A DNA stretch of 34,508 nt from Actinomycetota bacterium (GTDB taxonomy: Bacteria; Actinomycetota; Acidimicrobiia; Acidimicrobiales; CADCSY01). The notes under the pieces are model-generated. The model searched no databases. It was not told where the DNA came from and was given only the letters and a program-made list of their open reading frames with translations. Shown in pieces: positions 32,465-34,508 of this stretch; position 1 is the stretch's first letter; each line of letters opens with the position of its first letter. A program made the translations under genes and the position numbers. The stretch covers positions 1 through 34,508 of the forward strand of contig JAHWJI010000017.1 of NCBI GenBank assembly GCA_019348495.1, in the 5' to 3' direction.

Positions 32465-34258
32465 CTACGTGGACCCCTCCACCACCTCGGCGCCGGGGAA
32501 GGCTTCGGTGAGGCGTTCGAGGTGGCTGCGGGGATCGTCGGGCACGTCCCGCAGGTCGTCGAGGTCCACCGGCTCGCCCAGTGAGAGCCCCGGCGCCCCC
32601 CCGTCGGCCATCTGCGCTGCGGTGGAGGTGTCCACGACGAGGCGCAGGGGGACCGGCCGGCCGAAGTGGGCGGCCAGGGCAGCCTCGACGTCGCTGCGCC
32701 GGGCCTCGCACTTGGCCCGCATGGCGTCGGTGGGCACGGCGAAGGTGGCCACGGCGTCGTCCACCGCGGCGAAGCGACCGGAGCCGAACAGACCCTTGAC
32801 CACGGGACGCAGCCTGCTGAGGACGTCATCGGCCCAGGCCAGGGTCAGCTCCTCGCGGCTGGGCAGCCCAGTCGAGGGCCTGTCCTGGGCGACTACTGGG
32901 GGAGTGGCGACGGGCGGCCCGGGCGACGGGGGGGTCGGAGCGGGGGTCGGTTCCGCCGCGGGCGGACGGGTGACCGCACCCAGCGCCCGACGGGATGAGT
33001 CGGAGGCCCGGGCCGGAGCCGGCCCGGGAGCCGGTGCCGGTGGCGCAACCGGGGCCGGGGCCGGGGCAGCGCCCGACGAGGTGGAAGGGATCGACGAGGC
33101 CGGGTCCGCCGCAGGCGCCGGGCGTGGCCCACCTGCTCCGAGCTCGGCGGACGGATCAGCGCGCGGCGCCCGCTCCAGGCGCTCTATGCGCTCGAGCAGG
33201 GCGGCGGGTGAGGCGTCGGTCTCGGGCCGGGTGATCCGCACCAGGGCCACCTCCAGCACCACTCGGGGGTCGGGGGCGTCGCGCATGGCCACGAGCGCCT
33301 CGCCCACCGCGTCGAGGGCCCGCACGGTGGCGGCGGGCCCCAGGCGCCGGCCGTGGTCGGCGACCAGCTCGAGGGCGGCGTCGGGCAACGAGACGACCTC
33401 GGGGGCCATGGTGGCCAGGAAGGCGTCACGCAGCTGCGCCAGCAGGGTCTCGGCCAACGGCCGGGGGTCGCGCCCGGCGGCGCAGGCGCTGGCCACCGCC
33501 ACCAGGGCCCGGGCCGTGTCCCGCTCGCACAGGGCCTCGACCATCTCGTCGACGGCGCCCTCGTCGTCGAGCACACCGCCGGCAGCCACGATCTGGTCGA
33601 GCGCCGACAGGGCGTCACGGGCCGACCCCTGTCCCCGGCGTACGGCCACGTCCACGGCGTCGTCGCCCACCTCCAGGCCGGCGTCGGCCACCACCCAGCG
33701 CAGGTGCTCGGCCAGGGTGGAGGCGGCCAGCAGGCGGAACTCCAGGGCCTGGGTCCTGCTCGTGATGGTGGGCAGGACCTTTTGCGGGTCGGTGGTGGCC
33801 AGCACGAACACCACGTGGCCCGGGGGGTCCTCCAGGGTCTTGAGCAGCGCGTTGGAGGCCCCGGCGGAGAGCATGTGGACCTCGTCGAGGATGTAGACGC
33901 GCGTGCCACCCGCTCCGGCCAGCGCCACCCGGGCCACCAGCTCACGCATGGCGTCGACCCCGTTGTTGGAGGCGGCGTCGAGCTCGCTCACGTCGAGCGA
34001 CGTGCCCTGGTCCACCGCCGTGCACGTGGCGCAGACGCAGCATGGCTCGCCCTCGACCGGCGCCTCGCAGTTGAGCGCCTTGGCCAGGATCCGGGCGGTG
34101 GAGGTCTTGCCCGTCCCCCGGGGGCCGCTGAAGAGGTAGGCGTGGGACACCGTGCCCTGGGCCACGGCGTTGCGCAGGGCCCGCACCACGTGCTCTTGGC
34201 CCCGGACCTCGGAGAAGCGGCGGGGCCGGTAGCGCCGGTAGAGCGACTGGAAGGCCAC
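32465..34258 (-). CDS. dnaX: DNA polymerase III subunit gamma/tau
   Basis: 597 residues from GTG 34258 (VAFQSLYRRYRPRRFSEVRG), the standard start; the longer ORF runs through the SRP RNA gene. Walker A GPRGTGKTS (45-53), zinc-binding Cys64, 73, 76 and 79, Walker B VYILDEVHML (121-130), sensor region ATTDPQKVLPTITSR. Domain III follows, then an Ala/Pro-rich linker (about 390-470) and a C-terminal tau-like domain. It is the clamp-loader ATPase and holds the polymerase cores. No A-rich slippery site is visible, so a shorter gamma form by frameshifting is not supported. Confidence 0.96.
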   Translation of the reverse strand: MAFQSLYRRYRPRRFSEVRGQEHVVRALRNAVAQGTVSHAYLFSGPRGTGKTSTARILAKALNCEAPVEGEPCCVCATCTAVDQGTSLDVSELDAASNNGVDAMRELVARVALAGAGGTRVYILDEVHMLSAGASNALLKTLEDPPGHVVFVLATTDPQKVLPTITSRTQALEFRLLAASTLAEHLRWVVADAGLEVGDDAVDVAVRRGQGSARDALSALDQIVAAGGVLDDEGAVDEMVEALCERDTARALVAVASACAAGRDPRPLAETLLAQLRDAFLATMAPEVVSLPDAALELVADHGRRLGPAATVRALDAVGEALVAMRDAPDPRVVLEVALVRITRPETDASPAALLERIERLERAPRADPSAELGAGGPRPAPAADPASSIPSTSSGAAPAPAPVAPPAPAPGPAPARASDSSRRALGAVTRPPAAEPTPAPTPPSPGPPVATPPVVAQDRPSTGLPSREELTLAWADDVLSRLRPVVKGLFGSGRFAAVDDAVATFAVPTDAMRAKCEARRSDVEAALAAHFGRPVPLRLVVDTSTAAQMADGGAPGLSLGEPVDLDDLRDVPDDPRSHLERLTEAFPGAEVVEGST

Positions 34259-34313
34259 GAGCCCGAGGTTACCGAGGCTGCGGCGCACGACCCGGCGTGA
34301 GGCCCGGACGAAA

Positions 34314-34427
34314 CGACGTGGCGGCCGGGCAACCTGCGGCACACCGCTCGACCCGCTGAGAGCTGCTGCCTTCCGGCCCTGACTCGATTCACGGGGAGCC
34401 GTTGCACAGGACCCGACCGCCACGTCG
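34314..34427 (-). ncRNA. ffs: Signal recognition particle RNA (small bacterial type)
   Basis: On the minus strand the conserved apical helix CAGGGCCGGAAGGCAGCAGC is present with its GGAA tetraloop, the Ffh-binding site. The ends pair perfectly: CGACGTGGCGG at the 5' side (34427-34417) with CCGCCACGTCG at the 3' side (34324-34314), so the folded RNA is about 114 nt. The ends are set by this stem and could extend a few bases. The position just upstream of dnaX is common in actinobacteria. Confidence 0.9.
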
Positions 34428-34484
34428 CCCCTCAGCATAGGCCCGGTGGTCGGGGTGGCCCGGGTAGCGTGAGGCGTTCCTTCG

Positions 34485-34508
34485 GGAGGGATGCGAGAGC
34501 GGCCGAAT
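34485..34508 (+). tRNA. Probable tRNA-Ser, 5' part, cut by window edge
   Basis: The last 24 bases start with an acceptor-strand-like GGAGGGA, then TG at positions 8-9, and a D-arm AGCGGCCGAAT with the GG of the loop, a pattern usual for tRNA-Ser in actinobacteria. The neighbouring SRP RNA gene supports it, as tRNA-Ser is often next to ffs. The anticodon is outside the window. Confidence 0.6.

Noticed and set aside
32465-34258. Programmed frameshift in dnaX giving a gamma form
   Set aside because: No A-rich slippery heptamer or poly-A run is visible in the coding strand.

Overview
The window is very GC-rich (about 70% or more by eye) and densely coded, with frequent ATGA/GTGA stop-start overlaps and many GTG starts. 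A class E sortase, a HemD-winged-helix regulator of the NnaR type, an intein-bearing dnaB, and the orders rpsF-ssb-rpsR-rplI-dnaB and ffs-dnaX-ybaB-recR all point to a chromosomal segment of an actinobacterium. Acidimicrobiia is my guess for the class; this is inference from gene style, not from a marker phylogeny.

Layout. 1-675: the 3' end of a sigma factor, an overlapping putative anti-sigma gene and a small acidic gene that looks frameshifted. 672-2731: an alpha/beta hydrolase and a secreted PQQ-type sugar dehydrogenase-like lipoprotein on the minus strand. 2817-6899: a likely cell-envelope glycoconjugate cluster (GtrA flippase-like protein, two SAM methyltransferases, an alpha/alpha-toroid protein, a GT4 glycosyltransferase). 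A MazF-type toxin with its ribbon-helix-helix antitoxin (6915-7495) sits hard against the 5' end of the glycosyltransferase, whose usual start codon is missing. 7526-9726: apolipoprotein N-acyltransferase (with Ser where the catalytic Cys is expected) and a class E sortase.

9846-21240 is mainly a nitrate assimilation locus, interrupted by an aldose epimerase, a PDZ-less YlbL-like Lon-domain protein and a small lipoprotein. Its parts are an NnaR-like regulator, a NarK transporter, a sirohaem nitrite reductase carrying a C-terminal Rieske domain, a fused DmsB-DmsC iron-sulfur/membrane-anchor protein and a molybdopterin nitrate reductase. NarK would import nitrate. The Mo enzyme, with no visible Tat signal and therefore probably cytoplasmic, would reduce it with electrons from the DmsBC-like membrane module. 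NirA would take nitrite to ammonium. Upstream of both the regulator and the divergent nirA/dmsBC pair lies the same CAAC-N6-GAAAC element, which resembles GlnR-type sites.

21397-24841: TypA/BipA, a J-domain zinc-ribbon protein, a small membrane protein with a lipoprotein, and a truncated GNAT remnant. 24856-30306: the operon rpsF-ssb-rpsR-rplI followed by dnaB. DnaB carries two inteins, one splitting the Walker A motif and one at the RESG/SLEQ site. 30471-31454: an epoxide-hydrolase-like lipoprotein. 31462-34258: recR, ybaB and dnaX. These are preceded by the SRP RNA gene (34314-34427, minus) and, at the window edge, the first bases of a probable tRNA-Ser on the plus strand.

The most distinctive points are the two-intein DnaB (one intein with an apparently complete homing endonuclease core, the other eroded and lacking the penultimate His), the unusual nitrate reductase/nitrite reductase architecture with a shared candidate operator, the Cys-to-Ser Lnt, and the toxin-antitoxin pair abutting a glycosyltransferase that has lost its normal start codon.
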